From assembly GCF_019966545.1 (NCBI RefSeq), contig NZ_JAIMIC010000002.1, positions 674,632 through 738,631 on the forward strand: DNA of 64,000 nucleotides. Direction: 5' to 3'. Both the position numbers and the translations under genes were made by a program. Below the pieces are notes generated by a model, which was not told the DNA's origin, did no database searches, and saw only the letters and a program-made list of their open reading frames with translations. Position 1 is the stretch's first letter, and each line of letters begins with the position of its first letter. Origin of the DNA: Heliomarina baculiformis (GTDB lineage Bacteria > Pseudomonadota > Alphaproteobacteria > Rhodobacterales > Rhodobacteraceae). Below, one piece after another: positions 9,774-19,780 of the stretch.

Positions 9774-11297
9774 TCAGACCGGGTCGCCCGCGTCCATGCG
9801 GCTGAGGAAGTCTTCCGCGCCGGTCAGGATCTCATCCTGGCGATCGGAATCCATCTTGTCCCATGTGCGATACATCATGGCCATGCGGGGATTGTCTGAA
9901 AACCGACTGCGATGGCGGGACAGGAAATGCCAATAGAGCAGGTTGTACGGGCATGCGTCTTTTCCGGTTTTTTCCTTTACGGAATAGGAACATTCGGAAC
10001 AGTAGTCCGACATCCGGTCGATGTAGCTGCCCGATGAGACATAGGGTTTGGATGCGACCAATCCGCCGTCGGCGAACTGGCTCATGCCCACGGTGTTCGG
10101 GGCCTCGACCCATTCGAATGCATCGAAGTATACGGAAAGATACCATTCATGCACTTGGGCAGGGTCGATCCCGGCCAAAAGGGCAAAATTCCCGGTGACC
10201 ATCAGTCGCTGGATATGATGCGCGTAGGCTTCCTCATTGGTTTGTTCGACAGTTTTTGAAAGACAGGTCATGCCGGTTTTCTTTCCCCAGTAGAGACCTG
10301 GAAGCGCCCGGTCGTGTTCGAGCCAGTTTCTGTCGGCGTAATCGGGACCTTCATGGAAATAGATCCCGCGCACGAATTCGCGCCAGCCGATGATCTGGCG
10401 GATGAAACCCTCTGCCGCATTGAGCGGGGCGTGCCCTTTCTGCCATGCCTTTTCCACCCGGCGGCAGACGTCCAGCGGGTCGAGTAAGCCGATGTTGAGA
10501 TAGGCAGAGATCAACGCGTGGTAGAGGAACCGGTGCCCGGACAGCATAGCATCCTGATAGTCGCCAAATTGGGGTAGGGTAGTTTCGATGAAATTTTCGA
10601 GCGCGGCGTCGGCCTCGGTCGCGTCGGTGGCAAAACCAAAGGGGCGTAATTCGCCGAAGTTATCGGAAAACGTCGCGTCGACGAGGTCGAGCACTTCCTG
10701 CACGGTTTCGTCCGGTTCGAAATTCAGCGGACTGGGCATGAAGAGATCGGCATTGGCTGGCTTGCGGTTGTCCTGGTCGAAGTTCCATTTGCCCCCGGCT
10801 GGCTCATCATCCTCCATCAAAAGTCCCGTCTTGCGACGCATCTCGCGATAGAAATACTCCATGCGCAGCTGTTTGCGCCCGTCCGCCCAAGCGCGGAAAT
10901 CGGCGTGGCTGGCGACGAAACGGTCGTCTTCGAGGATGTCGAGATCGAGCGGCGTGTTCTGCAAGGCCTCGATCAGCCGCCATTCGCCGGGGCGCGTGGC
11001 GGTCACGCTGGATGCGCCGCTCTCGGACGCGCGGCGAAGCAGTTCGCCCGGGATCGACCCGGCGTTGTCCGGATCGTCGAGCCGGGTGTAGTCCACCGTC
11101 CAGCCGTCGTTGCGGAGCTGTTGTGCGAACTTGCGCATGCAGGCGAAGACCAGCGCGATCTTCTTAGGGTGGTGGGGGACGTAGGAGGCCTCGGAGGTTA
11201 CCTCGGCCATGACGACACGATCATTCGCCTTGTCTGCGGCGCGTAGCGAGGCAAGCGTCGGGGTGAGCTGGTCGCCGAGAACGAGGACCAGTTTCAC
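9774..11297 (-). CDS. phrB: Fe-S bacterial photolyase/cryptochrome (PhrB/CryB type)
   Basis: Probable light-driven (6-4) photolyase or photoreceptor with FAD and a [4Fe-4S] cluster. The protein is about 508 residues (one fewer if the second GTG is used). Four cluster cysteines are present at Cys346 (TCLSK), Cys434 and Cys437 (YCSECS) and Cys450 (DACPYN). Their spacing is the same as that of the characterised Agrobacterium PhrB cysteines (350, 438, 441, 454). The paired histidines His361-His362 align with those near the PhrB active site. The N-terminal antenna-binding domain (LVLGDQL) and C-terminal FAD domain (IIGWREFVRG) are both complete. Two consecutive GTG codons can start it; the second (11295-11297) gives a 4-bp GTGA overlap with the upstream SDR gene, so the two are translationally coupled. 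Confidence 0.93.
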   Translation of the reverse strand: MKLVLVLGDQLTPTLASLRAADKANDRVVMAEVTSEASYVPHHPKKIALVFACMRKFAQQLRNDGWTVDYTRLDDPDNAGSIPGELLRRASESGASSVTATRPGEWRLIEALQNTPLDLDILEDDRFVASHADFRAWADGRKQLRMEYFYREMRRKTGLLMEDDEPAGGKWNFDQDNRKPANADLFMPSPLNFEPDETVQEVLDLVDATFSDNFGELRPFGFATDATEADAALENFIETTLPQFGDYQDAMLSGHRFLYHALISAYLNIGLLDPLDVCRRVEKAWQKGHAPLNAAEGFIRQIIGWREFVRGIYFHEGPDYADRNWLEHDRALPGLYWGKKTGMTCLSKTVEQTNEEAYAHHIQRLMVTGNFALLAGIDPAQVHEWYLSVYFDAFEWVEAPNTVGMSQFADGGLVASKPYVSSGSYIDRMSDYCSECSYSVKEKTGKDACPYNLLYWHFLSRHRSRFSDNPRMAMMYRTWDKMDSDRQDEILTGAEDFLSRMDAGDPV

Positions 11298-11956
11298 CAC
11301 GGGACTTCTTCTCCGGCCCAGTCGAAAAAGCGCCCATTATCGTTTCGGTCCAGCCCGCCGATCACGCGCAGAAGGTTTTCGGCGGCCTCCCCAGGTGCGA
11401 CTTTTTTGTGACCGGGATAGTCTTGGGTGAAACTGGTAGCGACCGTCCCGGGATGAAGCGCGACGACGACCGCTGATTTATTTTTGCGCCTGATTTCGAT
11501 GGCCGCAGTGTGGACGATCTGGTTGGCAGCCGCTTTGGAGGCGCGGTAGCTGTACCAGCCGCCGAGGGCATTGTCGCCGATGGAGCCGACGCGCGCTGTG
11601 AGAACTGCGACGACAGGCCGACCTTCTTGCGCCAGTAAACGGGGGGCATGACGCAGAACCAGCGCCGGGCCAATCGTGTTGATGGCCAGCAACTCTGCCA
11701 TCGCCGCCGCGTCGATCTGGTCGAGCGATTTCTCGGGTTGTCCGCCCTGCGGTGCAAGGATGCCTGTTGTGACTAGGATCAGGTCGAAGGGGCCGGTCTG
11801 GTTTCCGAGCACCCGGTCGACCGAGTCCGCATCGGTGACGTCCAGTTGATCGCTGCTGCGCGACAAACGGGTCACCTCGATCTCGCTCTCCTCAAGCCTT
11901 GTGGCGACGGCGTCGCCAATTCCTCCGGACGCTCCGATGATCAGGGCCTTTTTCAC
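11294..11956 (-). CDS. Short-chain dehydrogenase/reductase (SDR)
   Basis: A 220-residue NAD(P)-dependent oxidoreductase of unknown substrate. The Rossmann motif GASGGIG lies at residues 8-14, the active-site YSYRASK gives the YxxxK pair, and the upstream catalytic serine lies in TARVGSIGDN. It resembles the small CsgA-like SDRs often found beside photolyase/cryptochrome genes in marine alphaproteobacteria. It overlaps the photolyase start, so a joint role in light or oxidative-stress response is plausible but inferred only from position. The C-terminus (GRFFDWAGEEVPW) is typical of this subgroup. Confidence 0.88.
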   Translation of the reverse strand: MKKALIIGASGGIGDAVATRLEESEIEVTRLSRSSDQLDVTDADSVDRVLGNQTGPFDLILVTTGILAPQGGQPEKSLDQIDAAAMAELLAINTIGPALVLRHAPRLLAQEGRPVVAVLTARVGSIGDNALGGWYSYRASKAAANQIVHTAAIEIRRKNKSAVVVALHPGTVATSFTQDYPGHKKVAPGEAAENLLRVIGGLDRNDNGRFFDWAGEEVPW

Positions 11957-12120
11957 GCGCTTCTCCCTTGTGGTAGCGCTTGGATCTAGTTCTGATCGGT
12001 GGGATGAAAACCCCGGAGATCAGGCCCTCGGGGACAGGGGCGTGTGGTCGGAAACGGTCATAGGGGCTCGCAGGATGTGGCCAATGAGGTGATCCCGGTG
12101 CGTTTCATTGGACCAAAAGA

Positions 12121-12145
12121 AAAGGGCGCCACGTGGGCGCCCTTT
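12121..12145 (-). terminator. Rho-independent terminator of the fadJ operon
   Basis: Perfect 10-bp stem AAAGGGCGCC / GGCGCCCTTT (12121-12130 and 12136-12145) with a 5-base loop. It lies 12 bases beyond the fadJ stop. In the minus-strand direction it is followed by a T-rich tract (TTCTTTT). Confidence 0.85.
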
Positions 12146-12157
12146 AGCATTTGCGGA

Positions 12158-14359
12158 TCAGGCTGCTTTGGCCTCGGGCGAGAAGCGCCCGTAGAAGGTT
12201 TGGTTCTTGGCCGCCATCTCGCGCAGAAGATCGGGGCACTTGAAGCGCTCGCCGTATTTCGCTTCGAGCTGGTCGCAGCGTTCGGCGGCATAGGGTGTGC
12301 CGATGATGTCGAGCCAGCTGAACGGGCCACCGGACCACGGCGCAAAGCCCCAGGCGAGGACCGCGCCGACGTCGCCTTCGCGAATGTCTTCCAGCACGCC
12401 TTCTTCGAGCGCGCGGACAGCTTCGAGCACCTGCGCGAACATCAGCCGTTCCTGAATCTCGATCAGGTCGGGCTGTTCATCGGCCAGTGGGTACTTGTCG
12501 TGAATACCTTTCCAATACCCGATACGTTTGCCCTTTTCGTCATAGTCGAAGTAACCGGCCTTGGCCTTCCGGCCCAGACGGCCTTCTTCCTCCATCCAGA
12601 ACACCAGATTGTCAGCCTCGGAGGCAGGGTATTCGTTGCCCATCGCTTCCTTGGTGGCGCGGGTGATCTTGGCCGCGAGGTCGATGCTGGTTTCATCCCC
12701 CAGCTGGATCGGGCCGACGGGGAAGCCAAGCTGACGTGCGGCATTGTCGATCAGCACCGGTGCGACGCCTTCTGTGACCATGCGGGTCGCCTCGTTGCCG
12801 TAGGGGATGATGCAGCGGTTGCAATAGAAAAAGCGCGCATCGTTGACGACGATCGGAGTCTTGCGGATCTGGCGCACATAGTCGAGCGCCTTGGCCACGG
12901 CCCGGTCACCGGTTTCCTTACCCTTGATGATCTCGACCAGCAGCATCTTCTCGACGGGCGAGAAGAAGTGGATGCCGATGAACTGGTCGGGGCGCTTGGA
13001 CGCCTTGGCCAGCCCGGTGATCGGCAGGGTCGAGGTGTTGGAGGCAAAGATGCAATCTTCGGGGATGATCGCCTCGACCTTCTGGGTCATTTCGGCCTTG
13101 ACCTTGGGATCCTCGAATACGGCTTCGATGATCAGGTCGCAGTCTTTCAGCGCGTCGAGATCCGGGGTCGCGTTGATCAGGCCAAGCATCGCCTCTTTCT
13201 TTTCGGGCGTGACCTTTTTACGGGAAATGCCCTTGTCGAGATAGGCCTCGGTATAGGCTTTGCCCTTGTCGGCGGCGGCCTGATCCCGGTCGATCAGCAC
13301 GACCTCCATCCCGGCCTGTGCGGAGACGAGCGCGATCCCCGCGCCCATCATGCCCGCGCCGAGAACGCCCAGTTTTTTAACCCGTTGATCCGGTATGCCT
13401 TCGGGACGGACCGCGCCTTTTTCCAGCGCTTCCTTGTTCACGAAGAGCGAGCGGATCATTGCGCCTGAAGAGGGGTTCATCAACACATGGGTGAACCACC
13501 GCGCCTCGATCTTTAGCGCCGTGTCAAAGGGAACAAGCGCGCCCTCATAGACCGCGCTCAGCAGCGCCTTGGCCGCAGGGAAAGCGCCCTGCGTCTTGCC
13601 GTTGACCATGGCGTTCGCGCCCACGAAGGTCATGAAGCCCGCCGGGTGATAGGGCGCGCCGCCGGGCATCTTGTAGCCCTTTGCATCCCATGGCTTCAGG
13701 ATGTCTGCGTCGGTCGCGTTCAGAACCCATTCGCGTGCGGCGGCAACCGGGTCGTCGACAACCTCATCGATCACGCCCGCGCCCTTGGCCTTGGACGGTT
13801 CCAGCATCTTGCCTTCAAGAAGCAGCGGCGAAGCTGCCATCGCGCCGAGCTTGCGCACCAGACGCGTCGTGCCGCCTGCGCCGGGGAAGATCCCGACCAT
13901 AATTTCAGGCAGGCCGATCCGTGCCTTGGGATTGTCGGCGACAAAGATGCGATGGGTGGCCAGTGGCAGCTCCAGCCCGATACCGGCCGCGGTGCCGGGC
14001 AGGGCGGCGGCAATCGGTTTGCCGCCCTTGTTGGTCTTGGCATCCATGCCGGCGCGTTCGATCTTGCGCAGCAGGGCGTGCATTTCCATCGTGCCCTCGA
14101 AGAGCCCTTTGGCCGGATCGTCGCCCGCGCTTTCCTTGAGCGTCGCAAGCAGGTTCAGGTCCATGCCGCCGGCAAAGGAGCCTTCCTTGCCCGAGGTGAT
14201 GACCACGCCTTTGACGGCCTCGTCCGCAAGCGCGTCGTCGATGCAGGATTCCAGTTCCTTCAACCCGTCGATCGACATGACGTTCATCGTCTTGCCGGGG
14301 CAGTCCCAGGTGATCAGAGCGACGCCATCGGCGCCTTTTTCCATCGTGAAATCAGTCAT
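12158..14359 (-). CDS. fadJ: Bifunctional enoyl-CoA hydratase / 3-hydroxyacyl-CoA dehydrogenase
   Basis: Carries out the hydration and NAD-dependent oxidation steps of fatty-acid beta-oxidation. The 733-residue protein has the FadB/FadJ order. A crotonase domain comes first (about 1-190, with the oxyanion region GSFAGGMDL and LPEIMVGIFPGAGGTTRL). An NAD-binding domain follows (GAGMMGAGIA near residue 337), then two C-terminal 3HCDH domains starting at the FFSPVEKM region. Catalytic glutamates are in the PEIMVG helix, and the dehydrogenase His is in GIHFFSP. It is 22 bases downstream of fadA and ends the transcript at the strong terminator. Length and arrangement are like other roseobacter alpha subunits; fadB would be an equally valid symbol. 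Confidence 0.93.
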   Translation of the reverse strand: MTDFTMEKGADGVALITWDCPGKTMNVMSIDGLKELESCIDDALADEAVKGVVITSGKEGSFAGGMDLNLLATLKESAGDDPAKGLFEGTMEMHALLRKIERAGMDAKTNKGGKPIAAALPGTAAGIGLELPLATHRIFVADNPKARIGLPEIMVGIFPGAGGTTRLVRKLGAMAASPLLLEGKMLEPSKAKGAGVIDEVVDDPVAAAREWVLNATDADILKPWDAKGYKMPGGAPYHPAGFMTFVGANAMVNGKTQGAFPAAKALLSAVYEGALVPFDTALKIEARWFTHVLMNPSSGAMIRSLFVNKEALEKGAVRPEGIPDQRVKKLGVLGAGMMGAGIALVSAQAGMEVVLIDRDQAAADKGKAYTEAYLDKGISRKKVTPEKKEAMLGLINATPDLDALKDCDLIIEAVFEDPKVKAEMTQKVEAIIPEDCIFASNTSTLPITGLAKASKRPDQFIGIHFFSPVEKMLLVEIIKGKETGDRAVAKALDYVRQIRKTPIVVNDARFFYCNRCIIPYGNEATRMVTEGVAPVLIDNAARQLGFPVGPIQLGDETSIDLAAKITRATKEAMGNEYPASEADNLVFWMEEEGRLGRKAKAGYFDYDEKGKRIGYWKGIHDKYPLADEQPDLIEIQERLMFAQVLEAVRALEEGVLEDIREGDVGAVLAWGFAPWSGGPFSWLDIIGTPYAAERCDQLEAKYGERFKCPDLLREMAAKNQTFYGRFSPEAKAA

Positions 14360-14381
14360 TTGATGTCTCCTCTTTCCCGGC

Positions 14382-15593
14382 TTACACGCGTTCGATGATG
14401 GTGGCCGCGCCCATGCCCGAGGCGATGCACAGCGTCGCCAGACCGGTTTCCTTGTCGGCGCGTTCCATTTCGTCCAGCAGGGTGCCGATGATCATCGCCC
14501 CGGTCGCACCGAGCGGGTGGCCCATTGCGATGGAGCCGCCGTTCACGTTGACCTTGTCGCTGTCCACGTCGAAAGCCTGCATGAAACGCAGCACGACAGC
14601 GGCAAAGGCCTCGTTCACCTCAAACAGGTCGATGTCCTTGATGTTCATACCATTTTCGGCAAGGATCTTCTGCGTCACCGGGACAGGACCGGTCAGCATG
14701 ATGGTCGGATCGGTGCCGATCTTGGCGGTTGCCTTGATGCGAGCGCGGGGTTTCAGCCCGTATTTCTCACCGAATTCCTTGTTGCCGATCAGCACGGCGG
14801 CGGAACCGTCTACGATGCCAGAAGAATTGCCCGCGTGGTGGATGTGGTTGATCTTTTCCAGATGCGGGTATTTCAGCATCGCCACCTTGTCAAAGCCGGG
14901 CATGACTTCGCCCATCGCCTGGAACGACGCGTTCAGCGCACCAAGGCTTTGCATGTCGGTCTGGGGACGCATGTATTCGTCATGATCGAGGATCGGCAGA
15001 CCGTTCTGGTCTCGCACGGTGATCACCGATTTGTCGAAACGCCCGTCGTCCCAGGCGGCCTTGGCACGGCGCTGGGATTCCACGGCCAGCGCATCGGCCT
15101 CGTCGCGGGTAAACCCGTATTCGGTGGCGATGATGTCGGCGGAAATGCCCTGCGGCACGAAATACTTTTCCATCGCCAGCGTCGGATCGACGGCAATCGC
15201 CGCCCCATCGCTGCCCATGGCTACGCGGCCCATCATCTCGACGCCGCCCGCGATATAGGCATCGCCCGCACCGCCCTTGACTTGGTTTGCGGCCAGGTTG
15301 ACCGCCTCCATGCCCGAAGCGCAGAACCGGTTGATCGCGAGACCGGGGATTGATTCATCGAGATCCGAGGCAAGCACCGCCGAGCGTGCAAGGCAGCCAC
15401 CCTGTTCCATCACTTGCGTAACATTTCCCCAGATCACGTCCTCGACAGCATGGCCATCGAGATTGTTTCGTTCTTTCAGCGCGTTCAGCGTCAGGGCGGA
15501 AAGGCGCAGCGAGGTCACCTCGTGCAGGGCGCCGTCCTTGCGGCCCTTGCCCCGTGGCGTGCGCAGCGCGTCATAAATGTAAGCGTCGGTCAT
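14382..15593 (-). CDS. fadA: Acetyl-CoA C-acyltransferase (thiolase)
   Basis: Cleaves 3-ketoacyl-CoA with CoA in the last step of beta-oxidation. The protein has 403 residues. The nucleophilic Cys91 is in NRFCASG, the catalytic His in GHPLGATGA, and the second catalytic Cys in CIASGMGAA near the C-terminus. It lies directly upstream of fadJ and 10 bases downstream of a GST-like gene, indicating one transcript. Together FadA and FadJ would form the trifunctional beta-oxidation complex. Confidence 0.94.
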   Translation of the reverse strand: MTDAYIYDALRTPRGKGRKDGALHEVTSLRLSALTLNALKERNNLDGHAVEDVIWGNVTQVMEQGGCLARSAVLASDLDESIPGLAINRFCASGMEAVNLAANQVKGGAGDAYIAGGVEMMGRVAMGSDGAAIAVDPTLAMEKYFVPQGISADIIATEYGFTRDEADALAVESQRRAKAAWDDGRFDKSVITVRDQNGLPILDHDEYMRPQTDMQSLGALNASFQAMGEVMPGFDKVAMLKYPHLEKINHIHHAGNSSGIVDGSAAVLIGNKEFGEKYGLKPRARIKATAKIGTDPTIMLTGPVPVTQKILAENGMNIKDIDLFEVNEAFAAVVLRFMQAFDVDSDKVNVNGGSIAMGHPLGATGAMIIGTLLDEMERADKETGLATLCIASGMGAATIIERV

Positions 15594-15603
15594 ATGGTCC
15601 TCC

Positions 15604-16242
15604 TTAGGCCCGGTCGGCAGGCGAGCCGGGCATCAAGTCATAGGGGTGTTTCCAGCCCGGCTGTTCGCTGAGGCGCGTCAGCCAGGTATCGATATGGGGC
15701 CAGTCCTTGCGGTCGAAACCGAAAGGTTCCGGATAATAGAGATACCCGCAGCAGGAAAGGTCCGCATTGGTGACGTCGCTGCCCACGATCCAGTCGCGCT
15801 CTGCGAGATGGTCATTCAGCGTCGCATAAGCCGATTTCAGGCGGCCGAGGTTGAAAGAGATTACATCTGCCGGTCGTTTGTCCTCGGGCAGGAAGTTCAT
15901 GAGAAAACGGGTCAAACCGGCCGTGGAACTGAGCTTGTGGTTGTCCCAAAGCACCCAGCGCAAAACGTCGTATTTCTCGGCCTGATCCTTGCCTGCGAAT
16001 TTGCCCGATTTGTCGGACACATACTGCTGGATCACGCCCGACTGGCTGAGGCGGATATCTCCATCGATCATCACAGGCGCTTCGCCCATGTTGTTGACGG
16101 TGCTCCGGTAGTCCGGGCTGCGCGTCGCGCCGTTGAAAAAATCAACGTAAACCGGTTCCCAGTCGAGGCTCGAGAGTTGCAGCGCTATCGCGGCCTTGTA
16201 GGAATTGCCGCTTTCACCGAAACAGTGCAGCTGGATCGTCAT
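15604..16242 (-). CDS. Glutathione S-transferase family protein
   Basis: A 212-residue cytosolic GST-fold protein. It has an N-terminal thioredoxin-like domain (residues 1-80, with the cis-Pro in MGEAPVMIDGD and the glutathione-contact SQSGVI) and an all-helical C-terminal domain (WIVGSDVTNADLS). It is the first gene of the GST-fadA-fadJ transcript. The pairing suggests detoxification of a reactive acyl or enoyl product, or a glutathione-dependent step on a particular acyl substrate. This is inference from position only. Confidence 0.88.
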   Translation of the reverse strand: MTIQLHCFGESGNSYKAAIALQLSSLDWEPVYVDFFNGATRSPDYRSTVNNMGEAPVMIDGDIRLSQSGVIQQYVSDKSGKFAGKDQAEKYDVLRWVLWDNHKLSSTAGLTRFLMNFLPEDKRPADVISFNLGRLKSAYATLNDHLAERDWIVGSDVTNADLSCCGYLYYPEPFGFDRKDWPHIDTWLTRLSEQPGWKHPYDLMPGSPADRA

Positions 16243-16540
16243 CTTTCAAGCCCTCCCAAGGCGTGTGCTGAGATGTCGGAATTTCCGTATTTGAAACGAG
16301 AAGAAGCACAGGATGCGTTTCTTTCGTAACCTTGTCTTAAAGTTTTAGGTGTCAAGTGAGAGATGCGGTACAGGCTGCCGAGCCGATGACCGCACGAGGA
16401 GAAGCCCCGCGGCCCCGCTCGAGTGGCGGAGAGTCGGATCGGCGCCGGGTCGCGGGGTGAACGCATACAGTCCTTCTTCTCGTTCCAAATACGGCCGCCG
16501 GAGGCGGGAGCAAGGGGGCAGGGAGCGGGGCGCTGATGTG
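16243..16540. other. Gene-free interval upstream of the GST-fadA-fadJ operon
   Basis: About 300 bases hold the promoter region of the leftward GST-fadA-fadJ operon and the downstream end of the acyl-CoA dehydrogenase transcript. Short frames occur on both strands, but they lack plausible ribosome sites and protein-like composition. No clear operator or terminator was found. Confidence 0.55.
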
Positions 16541-17698
16541 TCAAAGCGACCTCGCAATCAACTCTTTCATGATCTCGTTGGTGCCCCCGTAGATGCGCTG
16601 GACGCGGGCATCTGCCCACATGGCGCCGACCGCATATTCCATCATGAAACCGTAGCCTCCGTGTAGCTGGACGCATTCGTCAAGCACCTCGCATTGGGTG
16701 TCCGAGGACCAGTATTTGATCATTGCTGCTTTTTCGACGCTCAGCTTGCCTTCGAGGTGTTCCAGCATGCATTCGTTGAGGAAAGCGCGGGATACCGTCG
16801 TTCTCGTCTTGCATTCGGCAAGCTTGAAGCGGGTGTTCTGGAACTGGGTAAGGGGGCCGTTGAAGGCCTGTCGTTCCTTGCAATAATCGATCGTGCGCTC
16901 GACCGCGCCTTCCATTGCGCCCTGCGCGGTGCACGCGATGGTCAGACGCTCCTGCGGCAACTGGCTCATCATCTGGTAGAAACCCTGTCCCTCTTCACCG
17001 CCAAGGACGTTTTCGGGCGGGATTTCCACGTTATCGAAGAAGAGCTCCGAGGTATCCGCGGCATGCATGCCGACCTTCTCAAGATTTCTGCCACGCTGGA
17101 AGCCGCTGGCACCGTCGGTTTCAAGGACCACCAGCGACACGCCTTTTGCCCCGAGGGACGGGTCTGTCTTGGCGGCCACGACGATCAGGTTCGCGTGCTG
17201 GCCGTTCGAGATGAAGGTTTTCTGACCGGAGAGCTTGTAGGAATTCCCTTCGCGGGTCGCCTTTGTCTTGATGTTCTGTACGTCTGATCCGGTTGAGGGT
17301 TCGGTCATTGCAAGAGCGCCGACCAGTTCGCCGGAGACCATTTTTGGCAACCAGCGTTGTTTCTGTTCTTCGCTGCCATAGGCGAGGATATAATGCGAGA
17401 CAATCGGGCCGTGGATGGCCGCGCCCCAGCTGGCGAGGTTCGCGCGGGCGGCTTCGATGAGGATCGCGGCTTCGTGGCCGAAATCCCCGCCGGCGCCGCC
17501 GTATGCTTCGGGAATGGAGGGGCAGAGCAGGCCGAGCGCACCGGCTTCCTGCCAGATCTCGCGATCCATCTGACCCTGATGGCGCCATTTCTCGAATTTC
17601 GGGGCCCATTCGCGATTGATGAACTGGGCCGTCATATCGGCGAGCATGTGATGCTCTTCGCTCATCCAAGCGCTTGTTGCCGAGAACGTATCTTTCAT
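16541..17698 (-). CDS. Acyl-CoA dehydrogenase
   Basis: FAD-dependent acyl-CoA dehydrogenase for the first oxidation of beta-oxidation or a related pathway. The protein has 385 residues, the normal length of the tetrameric family. Seen in order are the first signature [13 protein letters not shown] (about 130-142), the [16 protein letters not shown]-binding strand, and the C-terminal signature with [12 protein letters not shown] and [14 protein letters not shown], where the glutamate of GGTNEI region motifs normally sits. The gene stands between the GST operon and the larger dehydrogenase, with gaps of about 300 and 245 bases, so it is probably transcribed separately. Chain-length preference cannot be read from the sequence. 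Confidence 0.93.
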   Translation of the reverse strand: MKDTFSATSAWMSEEHHMLADMTAQFINREWAPKFEKWRHQGQMDREIWQEAGALGLLCPSIPEAYGGAGGDFGHEAAILIEAARANLASWGAAIHGPIVSHYILAYGSEEQKQRWLPKMVSGELVGALAMTEPSTGSDVQNIKTKATREGNSYKLSGQKTFISNGQHANLIVVAAKTDPSLGAKGVSLVVLETDGASGFQRGRNLEKVGMHAADTSELFFDNVEIPPENVLGGEEGQGFYQMMSQLPQERLTIACTAQGAMEGAVERTIDYCKERQAFNGPLTQFQNTRFKLAECKTRTTVSRAFLNECMLEHLEGKLSVEKAAMIKYWSSDTQCEVLDECVQLHGGYGFMMEYAVGAMWADARVQRIYGGTNEIMKELIARSL

Positions 17699-17873
17699 TG
17701 TGCCTTTCCTCCCGTGGCATTCGAGCGGCTATTCCGCGCGGGGCGGGGCGCCGTTCTTTCCTGCATTGAACACGAAACCGGTCTGCTGGCATCTGCAAGC
17801 GATTTCCGATGGAACGGAAAATCTCCGGCAGCGCCATCGATCCGGAACACTGCGCAGTTTCGCATTAACAGGT

Positions 17874-17886
17874 CACGACTGTCGTG
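17874..17886. promoter_or_regulatory. 13-bp palindrome CACGAC-T-GTCGTG
   Basis: A perfect 6-bp inverted repeat with a single-base centre lies upstream of the acyl-CoA dehydrogenase gene that starts at 17698, about 175 bases from its ATG, and just downstream of the next gene's stop. It could be an operator. In GC-rich DNA a palindrome this short can also be chance. Confidence 0.25.
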
Positions 17887-17943
17887 CGTTCTCCTCTTGC
17901 CGGAGAGCCGGACGGCGCACCGCCCGGTTCGCAGGAACGGGGG

Positions 17944-19725
17944 TCAGAAATTCGCCGCTTCCAGCGCCATGACCGTATCTGCACCGCTCTGGATGCGTGA
18001 AAGGTGCAGGGCTGTCGCCGGGAGCTGCCGCGCCATGTAGTAACGACCGGTGGCGAGCTTGGTTTCATAGAACTCCTTGTCCGAGGCGCCATCGGCGAGC
18101 GCGGTCATCGCGGCCTTGCCCATCTGCGCCCAGACAAGCCCTAGGCAGACATGACCGAACATGTGCATGAAGTCATAGGACCCGGCCAGCGCGTTGTTCG
18201 GGTTCTTGATGCCTTCGGCCATGAAATACATGCCTGCGGCCTGAAGGTCTTTCGAGGCCTTCTTGAGCGGCTCGAGAAAGTCCTTGTCGAACGCTTCGTC
18301 CTGACCCGAGTTCTCTTTGATGTAGTTCTTGACCAGATCGAAGAACGCCATCACGTGTTTGCCGCCATCGACAGCCAGTTTGCGGCCCACAAGGTCCAGC
18401 GCCTGCACGCCGTTGGCACCTTCGTAGATCATCGCGATGCGGGCATCGCGGGTGAACTGCGACATGCCCCATTCCTCGATATAGCCATGACCGCCGTAGA
18501 TCTGCTGGGCCTTGACGGTCATGTCGTAGCCCTGATCGGTGAGGAAGCCCTTGATGACAGGGGTCAGCAGCGACACCAGACCGTCGGCGTCCTTGTCGCC
18601 TGCACGGTGGGCGCGGTCGATCATGCTGGCGCCCCAGAGGATGAAGGCGCGGGCGCCTTCGGCGAAGCTTTTCTGGTCCATCAGCGAACGACGGATGTCG
18701 GGATGCACGATCAGCGGATCGGCCGGGCCATCTGGGTTCTTGACGCCTGTCACGTCGCGGCCCTGAAGGCGGTCCTTGGCATATTCAAGCGCATTCTGGA
18801 ACGCGACCTCTGCCTGCGACAGGCCCTGCATGCCGACGCCGATGCGGGCTTCGTTCATCATGGTGAACATGGCGCGCATGCCCTTGTGCTCTTCGCCGAG
18901 TAGGTAACCGGTGGCCTCGTCGTAGTTCATCACGCAGGTCGAGTTGCCGTGGATGCCCATTTTCTCTTCGATCTTGCCGCAGGCGACGCCATTGCGCGCG
19001 CCAAGGCTGCCGTCCTCGTTGACGAGGAATTTGGGCACGATGAAGAGGGAGACGCCCTTGATGCCTTCCGGCGCGCCGGTGATCTTGGCCAGAACGAGGT
19101 GGATGATGTTGTCGGCCATCTCGTGCTCGCCTGCCGAGATAAAGATCTTTTGGCCGGAAATCTTGTAGCTGCCGTCATCCTGCGGTTCGGCCTTGGTGCG
19201 CATCAGGCCAAGATCGGTGCCGCAATGCGGTTCGGTCAGGTTCATGGTGCCGGTCCATTCGCAGGACACCATGTTGGGAAGATAGGTGTTCTTCTGCTCG
19301 TCCGACCCGTGGGCAAGGATGGCCGAAGCCGCGCCGTGGGTCAGGCCCTGGTACATGGTAAAGGCCTGGTTGGCGGAGGAGAACATTTCGCCCACGGCAG
19401 TGTTCAGCACGTAGGGCATGTTCTGGCCGCCATATTCCTCGGGCATATCGAGCCCGGGCCAGCCGCCTTCCTTTACCTTGTCAAAAGCTTCCTTGAAGCC
19501 CGTGGGGGTACGCACGACGCCGTTTTCCAGCTTGCAGCCTTCGGTATCGCCCACCGCGTTCAGCGGCTGGAGCACTTCGGAACTGATCTTGCCGGCCTCT
19601 TCGAGGATGGCATTGGTAAACTCGGGCTCAAGCTCTTCGTAGCCCGGAACATCGGCCTGCGTGACTTTCAGCACCTCGTGCAGAATGAATTGCATATCCT
19701 TTGTAGGGGCGGTGTAACTTGGCAT
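17944..19725 (-). CDS. Acyl-CoA dehydrogenase, long form with C-terminal extension
   Basis: A 593-residue flavoprotein of the large acyl-CoA dehydrogenase group, which includes AidB/DmdC-like enzymes. The core carries [10 protein letters not shown] at about residue 165, [15 protein letters not shown], and the C-terminal core signature [16 protein letters not shown] with the [17 protein letters not shown] motif. About 130 further residues form the helical C-terminal domain that distinguishes this group. It resembles 3-methylmercaptopropionyl-CoA dehydrogenase (DmdC) in length, but that assignment needs phylogeny. A dehydrogenase for medium or long acyl chains is the default reading. The gene follows the MerR regulator by 55 bases on the same strand, which suggests direct regulation. 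Confidence 0.92.
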   Translation of the reverse strand: MPSYTAPTKDMQFILHEVLKVTQADVPGYEELEPEFTNAILEEAGKISSEVLQPLNAVGDTEGCKLENGVVRTPTGFKEAFDKVKEGGWPGLDMPEEYGGQNMPYVLNTAVGEMFSSANQAFTMYQGLTHGAASAILAHGSDEQKNTYLPNMVSCEWTGTMNLTEPHCGTDLGLMRTKAEPQDDGSYKISGQKIFISAGEHEMADNIIHLVLAKITGAPEGIKGVSLFIVPKFLVNEDGSLGARNGVACGKIEEKMGIHGNSTCVMNYDEATGYLLGEEHKGMRAMFTMMNEARIGVGMQGLSQAEVAFQNALEYAKDRLQGRDVTGVKNPDGPADPLIVHPDIRRSLMDQKSFAEGARAFILWGASMIDRAHRAGDKDADGLVSLLTPVIKGFLTDQGYDMTVKAQQIYGGHGYIEEWGMSQFTRDARIAMIYEGANGVQALDLVGRKLAVDGGKHVMAFFDLVKNYIKENSGQDEAFDKDFLEPLKKASKDLQAAGMYFMAEGIKNPNNALAGSYDFMHMFGHVCLGLVWAQMGKAAMTALADGASDKEFYETKLATGRYYMARQLPATALHLSRIQSGADTVMALEAANF

Positions 19726-19780
19726 CTGGGCGCTCCGTCTTAGCTGGTTTGCGTCGTTTTCGGGGGAAGGAAGGACCGCC

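Noticed and set aside
12044..13468. 474-codon plus-strand frame opposite fadJ
   Set aside because: Antisense to a complete FadJ and crossing its terminator; no protein-family features.
16239..16676. Open frames in the interval upstream of the GST gene
   Set aside because: Overlapping frames on both strands with Arg-rich composition and no ribosome site; treated as noncoding promoter DNA.
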